DNA of 64,000 nucleotides from Brasilonema sp. CT11 (GCF_017982655.1 NZ_JABXYX010000026.1:1-64000), one strand, 5' to 3'. Shown: positions 36,588 to 45,763, numbered from the stretch's first letter. The notes: generated by a model from the letters alone, not told the origin. Translations and numbers: made by a program.

Positions 36588-36740
36588 TTACTTTCCTTGT
36601 TTTATTCATAGTTGTAAGCAAAATCGACTTATGCACTCTTGAGATAGAAACAGAAGTCAAACTTGTTTGCTTTCCTTGTCTTATTCATAGGTGTAAGCAA
36701 AATCGACTTATGCACTCTTGAGATAGAAATTGAAGTGAAC
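36588..36740. repeat. 79-base tandem duplication upstream of lipoxygenase
   Basis: Two copies offset by 79 bases, each with TTTCCTTG, TTATTCATAG, TGTAAGCAAAATCG and ACTTATGCACTCTTGAGATA. They differ at only a few positions. They lie about 220-370 bases upstream of the lipoxygenase ATG. Confidence 0.85.
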
Positions 36741-36797
36741 TACCCAGCATCAATCCTTCGAGTGGTTGTGTTGAGGTTATAGCGTTCCTGAGAACTT

Positions 36798-36902
36798 CTA
36801 TAGCAATCCTATTTGATTTGTAAGAATTAAAAACGACAGATCCCCGACAACTTCTACGAAGTCGGGGATCTTGGTTCTCACGAATATTTAGGATTGCTAT
36901 AG
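36798..36902. repeat. Complete 105-base MITE-like element
   Basis: Perfect 13-base inverted ends CTATAGCAATCCT and AGGATTGCTATAG enclose a hairpin core (GATCCCCGAC and GTCGGGGATC). There is no coding potential. Related partial or complete ends lie at 22115-22298, 34623-34689 and 43819. Confidence 0.8.
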
Positions 36903-36909
36903 AGAAGAA

Positions 36910-36940
36910 TATGTCCCGTTATAGCGCAAGCTATAACGGG
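36910..36940 (-). terminator. Inverted repeat downstream of msrA
   Basis: A palindrome of about twelve bases per arm, TCCCGTTATAGC and GCTATAACGGGA, lies just past the msrA stop on the minus strand. No strong T-run follows. Confidence 0.45.
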
Positions 36941-36956
36941 ACATAATGTCACAGAC

Positions 36957-37619
36957 TTAACCGTTGAGTTGAGCAATTCCCACAGGACAAGCAACATTTG
37001 TCCCGCCTAACCCGCAATAGCCATTGGGGTTTTTCGCCAGGTACTGCTGATGGTATTCCTCGGCATAGTAAAATTCAGGAGCATCCAGAATTTCAGTGGT
37101 AATTTTCCCATAATCTGAAGCACTGAGAGCTTTCTGATAAGCTTGTTGGGATGCTTCTGCTAGCTTTCTTTGATTTTCAGAATATACGTAAATTCCTGAA
37201 CGGTACTGAGTACCCACGTCGTTACCCTGACGCATTCCTTGAGTGGGGTTGTGGTTTTCCCAGAAGACTTTTAGTAACTCGGAATAACTAATGACTTTTG
37301 GATCAAAGACGACTTGTACCACTTCATTGTGACCTGTGCGTCCAGAACACACTTCTTTATAAGTAGGGTTAGGAGTCACACCAGCAGCATAACCGACTGC
37401 TGTGCTGTAAACTCCTTCTAGCTGCCAGAATTTGCGTTCTGCACCCCAAAAGCACCCCATGCCAAACGTTGCAATTTCCATTCCTTCTGGAAATGGTGGC
37501 TTGAGGGGATGACCGTTAACATAGTGACGATCCGGTACTGGCATTTTTTCTGCTCGTCCTCGCAAAGCTTCTTCAGGAGTGGGTAGGCTTAACTTTTTAC
37601 CAAATCCAAATAGTACCAT
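36957..37619 (-). CDS. msrA: Peptide-methionine (S)-S-oxide reductase
   Basis: A 220-residue repair enzyme reducing methionine-S-sulfoxide in proteins. The catalytic cysteine is in [14 protein letters not shown] (about residue 55), preceded by an unusually long N-terminal lead of about 45 residues. Further blocks are [49 protein letters not shown] and QYRSGIYV. C-terminal cysteines in [15 protein letters not shown] fit the recycling positions. It is a single gene, convergent with nothing and divergent from the CpeT-like gene. Confidence 0.96.
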   Translation of the reverse strand: MVLFGFGKKLSLPTPEEALRGRAEKMPVPDRHYVNGHPLKPPFPEGMEIATFGMGCFWGAERKFWQLEGVYSTAVGYAAGVTPNPTYKEVCSGRTGHNEVVQVVFDPKVISYSELLKVFWENHNPTQGMRQGNDVGTQYRSGIYVYSENQRKLAEASQQAYQKALSASDYGKITTEILDAPEFYYAEEYHQQYLAKNPNGYCGLGGTNVACPVGIAQLNG

Positions 37620-37810
37620 TGATTTTTACTCTGGGTTTTTATGAGAGTGTTGTTTACCTTACTTAATATTTTAAAGATTTTGAAGGGTGTTTGTCCTGTA
37701 CTGTGAAGTTTGTATTTAAAGAAACTTTAGAAATTGATTTTGCACTAGGTTTTATGATTTTTTTATCAAAAGACCATGAGCTAGGAACTTCTAACATTGT
37801 TCATTGAATT

Positions 37811-38551
37811 ATGAAGAAATTAAAAGCCTATACTCTTACAGTTATTCTTGCAGCATTGACATTTCCCCAAGCAAGTCGTGCTGCTGTTGCTCCACCAGTT
37901 GATGCACAAGTTAAGGAGGTGGCGCAGTGGTTTACTGGTTTGTTCAACAATACGCAGCAGATCAGTAGCAACCCTTCTGTTCCATTTGTCAGTATGTCCA
38001 ATTGTAAAGTGCAAGTGGCGGGTGTTAATCCTGCTAATGGCACAGAAAATATTTATCTTGAACAGGAAAGTTCTGCTTTTAAACGTACTGCCTTTTATTC
38101 CTACAGTAAGGGAAACTCTGCTGTTAATCTCAGCGTGAGTTCCATTGTCAATGGAGGCAATTTGGGTGGGTTGTGTAACAAACCTGAATCAGAGCGAATC
38201 ATTGATATTAGCAATATATCTACAGGTAGCTGTAACCTTCTACTTATGTGGGAACCTAGTCGCTATGTAGGGACTAATAGTCCTAGTGGTTGTCCGACAA
38301 GTACTGGAGGCAAGATCGTTAGCAACGTAGGCATATTTGAGAACGGTGTGGATGCGTTAGATCAAATTTTTGATGCTAAAGGTAATTTGCTTGTCGCCAC
38401 GCCAATCGAGTTTCGCCGGATTAACTCTATCCCTGAACCCTCCTTAACTATAGGACTTTTAGCTTTTGGTGTGTTGAGTGTGAGTTCGGCACAAAGGTTA
38501 AAACAGATACAGTCTTCAATTAAGAAGCAGAAAACTTTCAACTCGCTTTAA
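37811..38551 (+). CDS. Secreted CpcT/CpeT-family protein with PEP-CTERM tail
   Basis: A 246-residue protein with a signal peptide (about residues 1-24). The domain is of the CpcT/CpeT type: VAQWFTGLFNNTQQ at the start, IYLEQESSAFKRTAFY in the middle, and SCNLLLMWEP with GIFENGVDALDQIFDAKG near the end. Cytoplasmic relatives attach bilin to phycobiliproteins. Here the export signal, and a C-terminal SIPEPSLTIGLLAFGVL followed by basic residues (a PEP-CTERM sorting signal), place it outside the cytoplasm. A lyase role is therefore doubtful. Four cysteines in the mature part could form disulfides. It ends 15 bases from the convergent helicase gene. Confidence 0.75.
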   Translation: MKKLKAYTLTVILAALTFPQASRAAVAPPVDAQVKEVAQWFTGLFNNTQQISSNPSVPFVSMSNCKVQVAGVNPANGTENIYLEQESSAFKRTAFYSYSKGNSAVNLSVSSIVNGGNLGGLCNKPESERIIDISNISTGSCNLLLMWEPSRYVGTNSPSGCPTSTGGKIVSNVGIFENGVDALDQIFDAKGNLLVATPIEFRRINSIPEPSLTIGLLAFGVLSVSSAQRLKQIQSSIKKQKTFNSL

Positions 38552-38566
38552 TACCAGGAAGATGAC

Positions 38567-40777
38567 TTAAGCGATCGCAGGATCAGAAACAACTGAAACG
38601 CAAGCATGTACCAAAGGTAGCAAAGGACCAAGTTGCTCTTGCCCATTAACCGCTAAATCGCTATGACATAAATAGACTCTCTGGGACACGCGAGCAAGCA
38701 AATCTGCCAGAATTGTTCGCAGTCTTTGTTCTTCTGCTAACTTTTCATCTTCTACTGTCCAAGGTTCGCCCAACCTTTCTTGGAGGAAGAATGGTGCACC
38801 GAATAAAGTTGCCGCACCGCCTTTTGCCCACAAAGGCGAACCTGTATCCAGCCAGAACTGCCAACGGTGAGACCGTCTAGAAGAGCGATATTGGAAGATG
38901 GTAGCCAATGTGACAGCATTTGATTTTGGCCCGATGGGATGAACCGGGTAGGGATTAGCGGTAATCGTACCACGCCGCAGTAGTTGGATAAATTCGCCAA
39001 TTGTTGAGTGAGGTGAAGTGCTCTTGTTTTGAGTTTCCTCTTTTAATGGGGGAGAAACAAAAGGGGTTCGTTGCAATCTCGTATCAATTTCCCAGTAGTG
39101 CTGTGCGGTTTCCAATAGTTCCCGCAGTGCTGCCAATTGGTCGTAGGGGAGATTGTTGCCATTCCACAAGAAACGCTGAATTGCCCTATCTAAAAGAGAA
39201 ATGGGACTGGGAATCAAGCGCAGTTCTTGTTGTGTTTTTTGGGTTTCTAACCACTGCAATATATTACCATAAGCTGTGGTCGCTGCGTAGCCCAGTCTAT
39301 CCCAGCGGTCAAACGCCGTGACAGGTAGCAACTTGGGTTGGTCTGGATGGGGTACAAAGCAGTAATCTGCTATCAAGCCAGCGCGGACGGGGTCAATCTG
39401 GGGAAAGGAGGGGGAAATTTCTCCTTCGATTCCAGAAACTTCCTTGCTTAACACAACTAACATCTCTGCCACAGCATCGCGATCCACTAAGCGTCCTAAG
39501 CCGGGATAAACTAAGGCAAGAACGGTGAGCAATCCTCTGATGATCGGCGAACTTATCAAGGGGCGTTGGTCGTTGAGAGGTTGGACTTGGATGTTTTGCT
39601 TGGTGAGGATTTCTGTGAGGGTGTAACGGGCGATAGCATCTAAACCAGGTGCAATGATCGCCACTTCGTTTGGCTGTACCTGCTTCTCCTTAACAGCTTT
39701 AACAATCACCTCTGCTGTTTGCCGCAATAATTGGGCGCGGGAGGTGGTTTGAATAGATTGCACTGCTGCTGGTAAGCTTAAAGGCATGACCTGTTCTGTT
39801 ATCAGCTCCTGCATCGGTATGGTGCTAGCTTCTCCAAGGCATGAAAAGGGACGCTGAGTCAAAACTTCTTGCCGACAACGTGCTGATAATCCTTCTAAAT
39901 AATTCGGGTCAGATCCTAGTCCCAAACGCACTACACTATCGGGATTGTAGCTAAATGCCCCCACTGCACCGTTATTTAGAAGCAACTCAAACAGGTGGCG
40001 CGATAAGGCAGGATAATCTTGGACATCATCAACCAGCACTGCTTGATAGCGTTTGCTAAGCTGTTGCTGATAAATTGGATCGCTTAAGAGGTATTTGCCA
40101 TAAACTTCGGTCATGATTCCATAGGTGAGAAATCCTCTTTCTAGACACCAGTTACGCCAATTGAGTAGTAAAGATGTTATGAGTTCAGGTTCTAGGTTTG
40201 TACTATTCTCTTGCTGAGCGATGGCGTTGAGCAAAACGTCATTAATGTTCTCACAGGCTATGCCACTATAAGCCCCTAGTTGCAATAAATCCAAGATACG
40301 ACGTACTAATCGGTACTCCGGTTCTCCCGCGCGACGCAAAATTCCCTCGTCCAATTGGGAACGCCAAAGTTTGGTTGCTAGTTCCTGTTCAGTTTCTGGA
40401 CGCAGCCGTACTGGAAATTGCGCCTTTAACTCCAATAACTGAATAAGCAAAGGCCAAAACAAACTCACTTCATCCTGAATAAAGCCCAAGGGTGTCTTAC
40501 AACGTACTGGATATTTTCCGGAAGTTGCTGTAACAATTTTATCCGCTAACTCCCGACGATTTTCATCATTGGCTGCCAAAACTAAGACTCCTGGTTCTGT
40601 TTGATGAAGATACAAGGGTCTTGGTATATTCTCGCTATTTTTTTGCCCTTGGTTTTTCGTATAATATGACTCTTTGCAGCTAGTTTCACTCAACACCCAA
40701 TTACAAAACTGCTTTACCAAGCGAGCAGTCTTACCACTGCGGCTAGGTCCTGTTACCCAAAGGGAATCCCAAATCAT
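38567..40777 (-). CDS. UvrD/AddB-like superfamily 1 helicase-related ATPase
   Basis: A 736-residue protein. A Walker A motif, TGPSRSGKTARLV, is at the very N-terminus, and the motif II equivalent is VLVDDVQDYPALSRHLFELL. Further helicase-like blocks are VAIIAPGLDAIARYTL with PLISSPIIRGLLTVLALVYP, then VTLATIFQYRSSRRSHRW, and near the end RVSQRVYLCHSDL, which resembles motif VI. No nuclease domain is seen. It is probably a DNA repair or recombination ATPase conserved in cyanobacteria, often annotated simply as recombinase family; the exact role is unknown. AAGGAG lies seven bases before the ATG. It is divergent from pxcA, with 87 bases between the starts. Confidence 0.75.
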   Translation of the reverse strand: MIWDSLWVTGPSRSGKTARLVKQFCNWVLSETSCKESYYTKNQGQKNSENIPRPLYLHQTEPGVLVLAANDENRRELADKIVTATSGKYPVRCKTPLGFIQDEVSLFWPLLIQLLELKAQFPVRLRPETEQELATKLWRSQLDEGILRRAGEPEYRLVRRILDLLQLGAYSGIACENINDVLLNAIAQQENSTNLEPELITSLLLNWRNWCLERGFLTYGIMTEVYGKYLLSDPIYQQQLSKRYQAVLVDDVQDYPALSRHLFELLLNNGAVGAFSYNPDSVVRLGLGSDPNYLEGLSARCRQEVLTQRPFSCLGEASTIPMQELITEQVMPLSLPAAVQSIQTTSRAQLLRQTAEVIVKAVKEKQVQPNEVAIIAPGLDAIARYTLTEILTKQNIQVQPLNDQRPLISSPIIRGLLTVLALVYPGLGRLVDRDAVAEMLVVLSKEVSGIEGEISPSFPQIDPVRAGLIADYCFVPHPDQPKLLPVTAFDRWDRLGYAATTAYGNILQWLETQKTQQELRLIPSPISLLDRAIQRFLWNGNNLPYDQLAALRELLETAQHYWEIDTRLQRTPFVSPPLKEETQNKSTSPHSTIGEFIQLLRRGTITANPYPVHPIGPKSNAVTLATIFQYRSSRRSHRWQFWLDTGSPLWAKGGAATLFGAPFFLQERLGEPWTVEDEKLAEEQRLRTILADLLARVSQRVYLCHSDLAVNGQEQLGPLLPLVHACVSVVSDPAIA

Positions 40778-40864
40778 AAATCATCTCCTTGGAGGTTTTT
40801 TCAGACATTTCGTACGTTAACTTAAGTTTAAGAGTCACAAAACTATGCTGGATGATTACCAACA

Positions 40865-42190
40865 ATGATTATTTCTATTTTTCGCCAAAAAATATACCCT
40901 TTTTTAGTAGCCTCTTACAGATGGTACTTACGCACCTCGGAGCGTTCTCTAGACGAGGCTTACAAAGCGGCATTGCAGATTAAGGCAATAGAAGATAAAG
41001 ATTTTAATGGTAATAAAATAGACATTACATCAAATAAGTACAGCCGTAATGTCATGGATTATTTTGAGTCATACCTAAAAAAACAATTAAAAATTGTCCG
41101 AATGCGGCTTACAGAATTTAAGGCAAGCCGTTTTTTTCTGAGCGAATCTAATCAAAAAGCTGCAAATGAATTCGGTATACAGTTTCCACAGCCTTCTGTG
41201 ATTTTACAAAAACTCACATTCATTGATGAAATCACAGCAAAATACACCAATTTGGACGAATTACATTCCCAAGTTCAAATCAATAAAGATAATAGTTTAA
41301 TAAGAATACAACCCTCAAGTAATCAATTAAAACAACAGAATTTATCAACTCAGAGGTTAGACAATAATATACCTCAAAATAAGGCAAATGCGACAGGGGT
41401 TCTACCGCGTTCGATTCTTAGTACTTTTACTCGTCTGCAAGTTGAGTTAGACCCCCAAGCAGAACAAGATGTCGTTAAAAATTTCCGTAATACACAAAGA
41501 AGAACAATAATATCTGTCAAATTTCTGCTTCTGCTTATTATAGTTCCTATTTTGACTCATCAATTGTCAAAAACTCTGGTAGTTGGACCAATTGTTGACC
41601 GTACTTTTCAGAAAAACTCTGCGAATGAAGCTGGTCTGTTCCTGAATTTTGAAATGGAAGAAGAAGCTCTAGAAGAGCTAGAAAAATTTGAAGAGAGAAT
41701 AAAATTTGATAACTTGCTGCTCAATGCCGAACCATTATCCCTTGAGCAGATGGAAAATCAGATAAAAACAAAAGCTCATGAAATTTCTGAGGAATTTAGT
41801 GAAACTAGTTCTAATGCCCTGAAAAATGTTTTTGCTGATATATTGTCTGTTATTGCTTTTTCCTGCTTGTTGCTTGTGAGCAAAAAAGAAATAGCGGAAC
41901 TCAAAGATTTCTTTGACCATATTGTCTACGGTCTTAGTGACAGTGCCAAGGCATTTATTATAATTTTGTTTACCGATATTTTTGTGGGTTTCCACTCTCC
42001 TCATGGTTGGGAAGTTCTTTTAGAAGGTGTTTCGCGCCATTGGGGATTACCAGCAAATCACGGTTTTATATTCCTATTTATTGCTACATTTCCAGTGATT
42101 TTAGATACGATATTCAAATACTGGATCTTCCGTTACTTGAATCGTGTATCGCCCTCTGCTGTTGCTACATATCATAATATGAACGAGTGA
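40865..42190 (+). CDS. pxcA: Proton extrusion protein PxcA (CemA-like)
   Basis: A 441-residue inner-membrane protein of the PxcA/CotA family, homologous to chloroplast CemA and involved in light-driven proton release. The N-terminal region has YRWYLRTSERSLDEAYKAAL and a variable Gln/Asn-rich linker (about residues 150-175). The conserved membrane part has VKFLLLLIIVPILTHQLSKT, a charged stretch (about 255-300), then VIAFSCLLLVSKKEI, FIIILFTDIFVGFHSPHGWE and the end FKYWIFRYLNRVSPSAVATY. All the conserved helices are present and the length is normal. It is a single gene with a hairpin 33 bases after the stop. Confidence 0.93.
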   Translation: MIISIFRQKIYPFLVASYRWYLRTSERSLDEAYKAALQIKAIEDKDFNGNKIDITSNKYSRNVMDYFESYLKKQLKIVRMRLTEFKASRFFLSESNQKAANEFGIQFPQPSVILQKLTFIDEITAKYTNLDELHSQVQINKDNSLIRIQPSSNQLKQQNLSTQRLDNNIPQNKANATGVLPRSILSTFTRLQVELDPQAEQDVVKNFRNTQRRTIISVKFLLLLIIVPILTHQLSKTLVVGPIVDRTFQKNSANEAGLFLNFEMEEEALEELEKFEERIKFDNLLLNAEPLSLEQMENQIKTKAHEISEEFSETSSNALKNVFADILSVIAFSCLLLVSKKEIAELKDFFDHIVYGLSDSAKAFIIILFTDIFVGFHSPHGWEVLLEGVSRHWGLPANHGFIFLFIATFPVILDTIFKYWIFRYLNRVSPSAVATYHNMNE

Positions 42191-42222
42191 GATAGCACTC
42201 TTAGAGGATTTGTGAAAAAATA

Positions 42223-42256
42223 AGATGTCCAACTTTGTAAGAATTGTCGGACATCT
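42223..42256 (+). terminator. Hairpin after pxcA
   Basis: AGATGTCC and GGACATCT form an eight-base stem with an 18-base loop, 33 bases past the pxcA stop. No T-run follows, so the strength is uncertain. Confidence 0.45.
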
Positions 42257-42411
42257 GAGATCAATTCTCCAAAAATCAATTCATGGGGCTGAATGCCTGA
42301 CAATTGGCAGTTGATAACTGATAATTAAATGGTCATCAGTGGTTACGGGTAAGATGTAAGCAATTTTCATCACACCCCACGCTTGCCGATCGTTGCTTAA
42401 ACATATGCCCT

Positions 42412-43788
42412 ATGTCACGCAGTTTAGAAAAAATGATCAAAAAGACATTTGTCGCAATGGGGCAAAGTGCCGTACCCTTAGGAGCGATCAGCCGGAGGCT
42501 TGACGCTGAGCGTATCGCCATAAGTCTCCCTATAGCCCCTATAATTGTGTTATTACTTATGCAACCTTTGGGGCATTTAGCACTGAGTCCACCACAGTGT
42601 CGGGTGACAAAATGGCAACTACCAGTATCCTCTCAAGCTCAATTACAGGACAAAATTGTTCAACAGCAAACAGCGCCACCTCCATTAGTACCCATTGCGA
42701 AGTCACCGTTTCCTTGTTGCGAGGGCGATACTTCTTGTTTAGATAGTCAATTATGGGGCGAAAACAGTCAATCACCAGATAAAAAAGCTTTGTTGACGGC
42801 TGTAGATCGCAGTTTGCAGTACCTTTTTTCTAGCGATGCGGCGGGGGTGTATCAACAATATCCGGTGGTGGGAATGACACGCGATCGCGTTATCAAAAGT
42901 TTGCAAAGATTCCGAGAGTTGGTATTAAAATCTAAATCTGCTGTAGAACTTAATGCCGCAATAGCAAAGGAATTTGTTTTTTACCAGTCAGTGGGGGGAG
43001 ACAAAAAAGGCTCGGTGCTGTTTACAGCATACTATGAACCAGTTTATGCTGCTAGTCGTGTTCCAACTCCAGAGTATCGCTATCCTGTTTATCGCATACC
43101 ACCTGATATTAGCTCATGGCAAAAACCTCATCCCACACGCTTGGAACTAGAAGGTGCCGATGGGTTGCAAGCTTCAATTGGTAGATTGCGGGGGTTAGAG
43201 TTGTTTTGGTTTCGTGATCGCCTAGAACCGTATTTAGTGCAGATTCAAGGTTCAGCCAAACTTCAGCTTCCTGATGGCACTCAAACAACAATAGGTTATG
43301 CTGGTAACACCGCTTACAACTACAAGAGTATCGGGCGAGAACTGGCGAACGATGGTAAGTTACCGCTTGAGGGTTTGACGATGCCGAAGATCCTCAACTA
43401 TTTTCAGAAGTATCCACAACAGTTAAATGTTTATATCCCTCGCGATCCCAGCTTTGTGTTTTTTCAAGAAAACCACGGTGCACCCGCCGAAGGTTCTATC
43501 AAAGTACCACTAACAGCAGAACGCTCAATTGCAACAGATAAATCGCTTATGCCTCCTGGTGCTTTGGCGTTGATTCACGCTCCTTTCCCTTTTGTTAATT
43601 CTGTTACTAAACAAATGGAGCATCGAATTGTCAGTCGGTATGTTCTTGATCAAGATACGGGAGGTGCAATTAAAGGTGCGGGGCGAGTAGATTATTTTTT
43701 AGGTTCAGGTAAGATAGCAGGCGATCGCGCTGGTGTGACTGTTAGTCATGGGCAGTTATATTATTTGTTGCTTAAATCTCATCAATAA
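42412..43788 (+). CDS. mltA: Membrane-bound lytic murein transglycosylase A (MltA)
   Basis: A 458-residue peptidoglycan-cleaving enzyme forming 1,6-anhydro-muropeptides. The N-terminal segment has a membrane or signal stretch (about residues 42-60). The MltA barrel domain (about 175-335) contains GSVLFTAYYEPVYAASR, LFWFRDRLEPYLVQIQGSAKL and TIGYAGNTAYNYKSIGREL. The C-terminal 3D domain (about 350-455) has the aspartates in VLDQDTGGAIKGAGRVDYFLG. The first 40 residues include GAISRRLDAERIAIS, encoded by a 36-base interspersed repeat at 42484-42519. The true start may therefore be further in; a start at 42412 has only weak ribosome-binding support. Confidence 0.92.
   Translation: MSRSLEKMIKKTFVAMGQSAVPLGAISRRLDAERIAISLPIAPIIVLLLMQPLGHLALSPPQCRVTKWQLPVSSQAQLQDKIVQQQTAPPPLVPIAKSPFPCCEGDTSCLDSQLWGENSQSPDKKALLTAVDRSLQYLFSSDAAGVYQQYPVVGMTRDRVIKSLQRFRELVLKSKSAVELNAAIAKEFVFYQSVGGDKKGSVLFTAYYEPVYAASRVPTPEYRYPVYRIPPDISSWQKPHPTRLELEGADGLQASIGRLRGLELFWFRDRLEPYLVQIQGSAKLQLPDGTQTTIGYAGNTAYNYKSIGRELANDGKLPLEGLTMPKILNYFQKYPQQLNVYIPRDPSFVFFQENHGAPAEGSIKVPLTAERSIATDKSLMPPGALALIHAPFPFVNSVTKQMEHRIVSRYVLDQDTGGAIKGAGRVDYFLGSGKIAGDRAGVTVSHGQLYYLLLKSHQ
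42484..42519. repeat. GCGATA-type interspersed repeat inside mltA
   Basis: A 36-base copy starting GCGATCAGCC, containing GGCTTGACGCT, and ending TATCGCC. It is in frame in mltA and encodes ISRRLDA. It is nearly the same sequence as 51006-51041, inside the beta-lactamase-like gene. Confidence 0.8.
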
Positions 43789-44896
43789 TAGTAATTATTA
43801 GTCAGACTTTGTAAAAAACTATAGCAATCCGATTTGATGAGTGTGAATCACTCCTGGAGACAGGCAACAGGGAACAGGTGAGACCAGCCCCCGTCTTGGA
43901 CGCCACTTGCTTTATGCCGGGAGACCCGTCCACCGCAGTGGCTCCGGTCTCCGTCACGTTAGCGTAGCGTCTCCGCAGGAGATTGGGGGACTGGCGTTAG
44001 CGCAGCGAGACCGGAGGTCTTCCCCGAAGGGCAACAGGGAAGAAGGAATAAAGGTGTATGGAGTTTTTTTCAAAAATAAAATAGGAGTCCTATATGTTTT
44101 AAATAACCTCAAACGTAATAGCTGGCAAAGTTTTTATATTAATTAGGCGTCTATCCTCAACATAACTCGATTTGAGGCATTTTTATCCATATCAATATAC
44201 AGCTTAATAAAAGCGTTAATCGTCATAAATCACAAGTAAAACAGGCTTTATATCTAGTTTTTAGACCTACGTTTTGTACCTCACACTCGTTGCAAACTGC
44301 TGTATTTTTCTTGTCCAGCAAGAGTTTTATCTCTAACACGGACTTTATTTATTTAGCTGTGACTTTAGTCATGGGTTTTGGACTCTCACTAAGTGTTACA
44401 TTAATATCAATCCTTCTTTAGATATAAATTTGTAATTTTGTTTTTAAAGAAGAGTTTATACATTTCATTTATAAAAATCAAAACACTTCATAAATTTTTA
44501 TTAGTTGATTGAATTCTTTTATGAGATATTAGTGATATCACGCTTATCACCTTGTTATTTTTATAACTTCTAGGTTAGAAGCATTTATTAACTTTGTAAA
44601 AATTCAAGATATGATGTTATATTGACTGAAATTTTGGGTATAAATAACTTTTACTCTTGTTTGGAACTACAAAAATTTATCTGGCGTCTTACGTAGGTAG
44701 AGTATTAGCCACTCAACCAAAAGTTGCTCATCTTAGCCAGACAACAGTAGAGTGGTGCGAAAGCTAGTTTATATTTCTCATTGATTGTGCGTAAATCCGA
44801 AATACTATCTTTTCAGTTTGTATATAAGTATATTCATGACTCAGTGAGTCTAATATCTTATTTCTCCGCAATATATTGATAGGTTAATAATGGGGT
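43789..44896. other. Long intergenic region with a composite repeat block
   Basis: 43819-43830 is a left end of the CTATAGCAATCC MITE. 43865-44050 is GC-rich composite repeat (GGGAACAGG, TAGCGTAGCGTCTCC, GAGACCGGAGGTCT). From 44050 to 44896 the DNA is AT-rich and I see no gene or RNA. The PIN-gene promoter should lie at its right end. Confidence 0.5.
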
Positions 44897-45355
44897 TTGA
44901 AAGTGTTCAGGATATTAGTTGATGCTGATTTAATATTAGAGGCTTTGATGAATCGTAATAACTCTGTAGGAGATGTCAGTGAGTTATTAGATAGAGTACA
45001 TCCGTGGGTTCAAATGTACATAACAGATATTGGTTGGCAAAAAATTCACACATATGCAAGTCGTTTGCGAAATACAAATATCGCTGAACTAGTGATTAAT
45101 TGGCTGCAAGACAAAATCCAAGTCTGTACTATCGATCAAACTATTCTTCAACAAGCACGTTTTTCACCTCTTCAAGATTTTGAGTCTGCTGTAGAACTCG
45201 TTTGTGCCACTGATGAAAAACTCGATGCAATTGTTACCCATAACTATGATGATTTTGCCCAAGTACGAAATAAATTTTGGATTTGGTCTGTTGCAGAATT
45301 GTGGATGCGTGCAAATCTGGAAAGCCAAATAGGTACAACTAGATCTATTTTATAG
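44897..45355 (+). CDS. PIN-domain protein
   Basis: A 152-residue putative Mg-dependent ribonuclease of the PIN (VapC-like) fold. It starts ILVDADLILEALMNR with the first acidic residue. The second is in FESAVELVCAT and the third in LDAIVTHNYDDF, followed by VRNKFWIWSVAEL. No ATG is available in frame. Translation must start at the TTG at 44897 or the GTG at 44903; the GTG has GGGG seven bases upstream and fits better. No antitoxin-like gene lies upstream, so it may be an orphan. Such orphan PIN proteins are common in cyanobacteria. Confidence 0.78.
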   Translation: MKVFRILVDADLILEALMNRNNSVGDVSELLDRVHPWVQMYITDIGWQKIHTYASRLRNTNIAELVINWLQDKIQVCTIDQTILQQARFSPLQDFESAVELVCATDEKLDAIVTHNYDDFAQVRNKFWIWSVAELWMRANLESQIGTTRSIL

Positions 45356-45763
45356 TAATTCAAAATACCCTACCCTACAAGAAGCCGACTACGGGGTCTA
45401 CGGGAAGTCTTATGCCTATAGTACACTCCCTTGACGCGCTTGTCGGACTCGTGTCAAGGGAGGAGATACGGGTATGTCTTTCGTATGGTACACCAGCAAC
45501 AGATCCAAAAAATACGAAAAAACTCGCTACTAGTCCGCAAGCCAAAGAACGATAGTTATAAATAGCAGAACCTTTACAAGGCAGCCATTAAGCTATTGGG
45601 GCGAATAAGTGACTACGAGTTCGTGTGCTTGTTTATAGATTCAGTGAATGAATTCAAGATTAGCTGCACAATTGACGATAAGCCGGAGGACTTCGGCGTG
45701 AGCGCGGTCCCTGAGCTTGCCGAAGGGCAGTCGAACGCTTGACGCTGCGCGTATCGCATGACC
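45356..45763. other. Repeat-rich intergenic region
   Basis: No gene. It holds mixed interspersed repeats. At 45677-45757 a GCGATA-type repeat appears split by a nested CCCTGAGCTTGCCGAAGGGC-type repeat, then resumes GCTTGACGCTGCGCGTATCGC. Confidence 0.5.
45677..45757. repeat. GCGATA-type repeat interrupted by another repeat
   Basis: CGATAAGCCGGAGG at 45677-45690 and GCTTGACGCTGCGCGTATCG at 45737-45756 together make one full repeat. The roughly 46 bases between them are a different family that also has inverted arms (GAGCTTGCCGAAGG). Confidence 0.6.

Larger units (their letters stand above)
36371..36956. other. Intergenic region upstream of lipoxygenase, with repeats
   Basis: No gene is seen. 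It holds the 79-base tandem repeat (36588-36740) and a complete 105-base MITE (36798-36902). An inverted pair TCCCGTTATAGC and GCTATAACGGGA (36910-36940) lies just beyond the msrA stop and could terminate msrA. Confidence 0.5.

Noticed and set aside
36588-36740. CRISPR array
   Set aside because: Only two copies, a tandem duplication without spacers; no cas genes in the window.
44050-44896. Non-coding RNA or tRNA in the long gap before the PIN gene
   Set aside because: No cloverleaf, T-loop GTTCGA core or terminator was found by eye.
45677-45757. Attachment site or integron-like recombination site
   Set aside because: The parts match two dispersed repeat families; no integrase gene is near.
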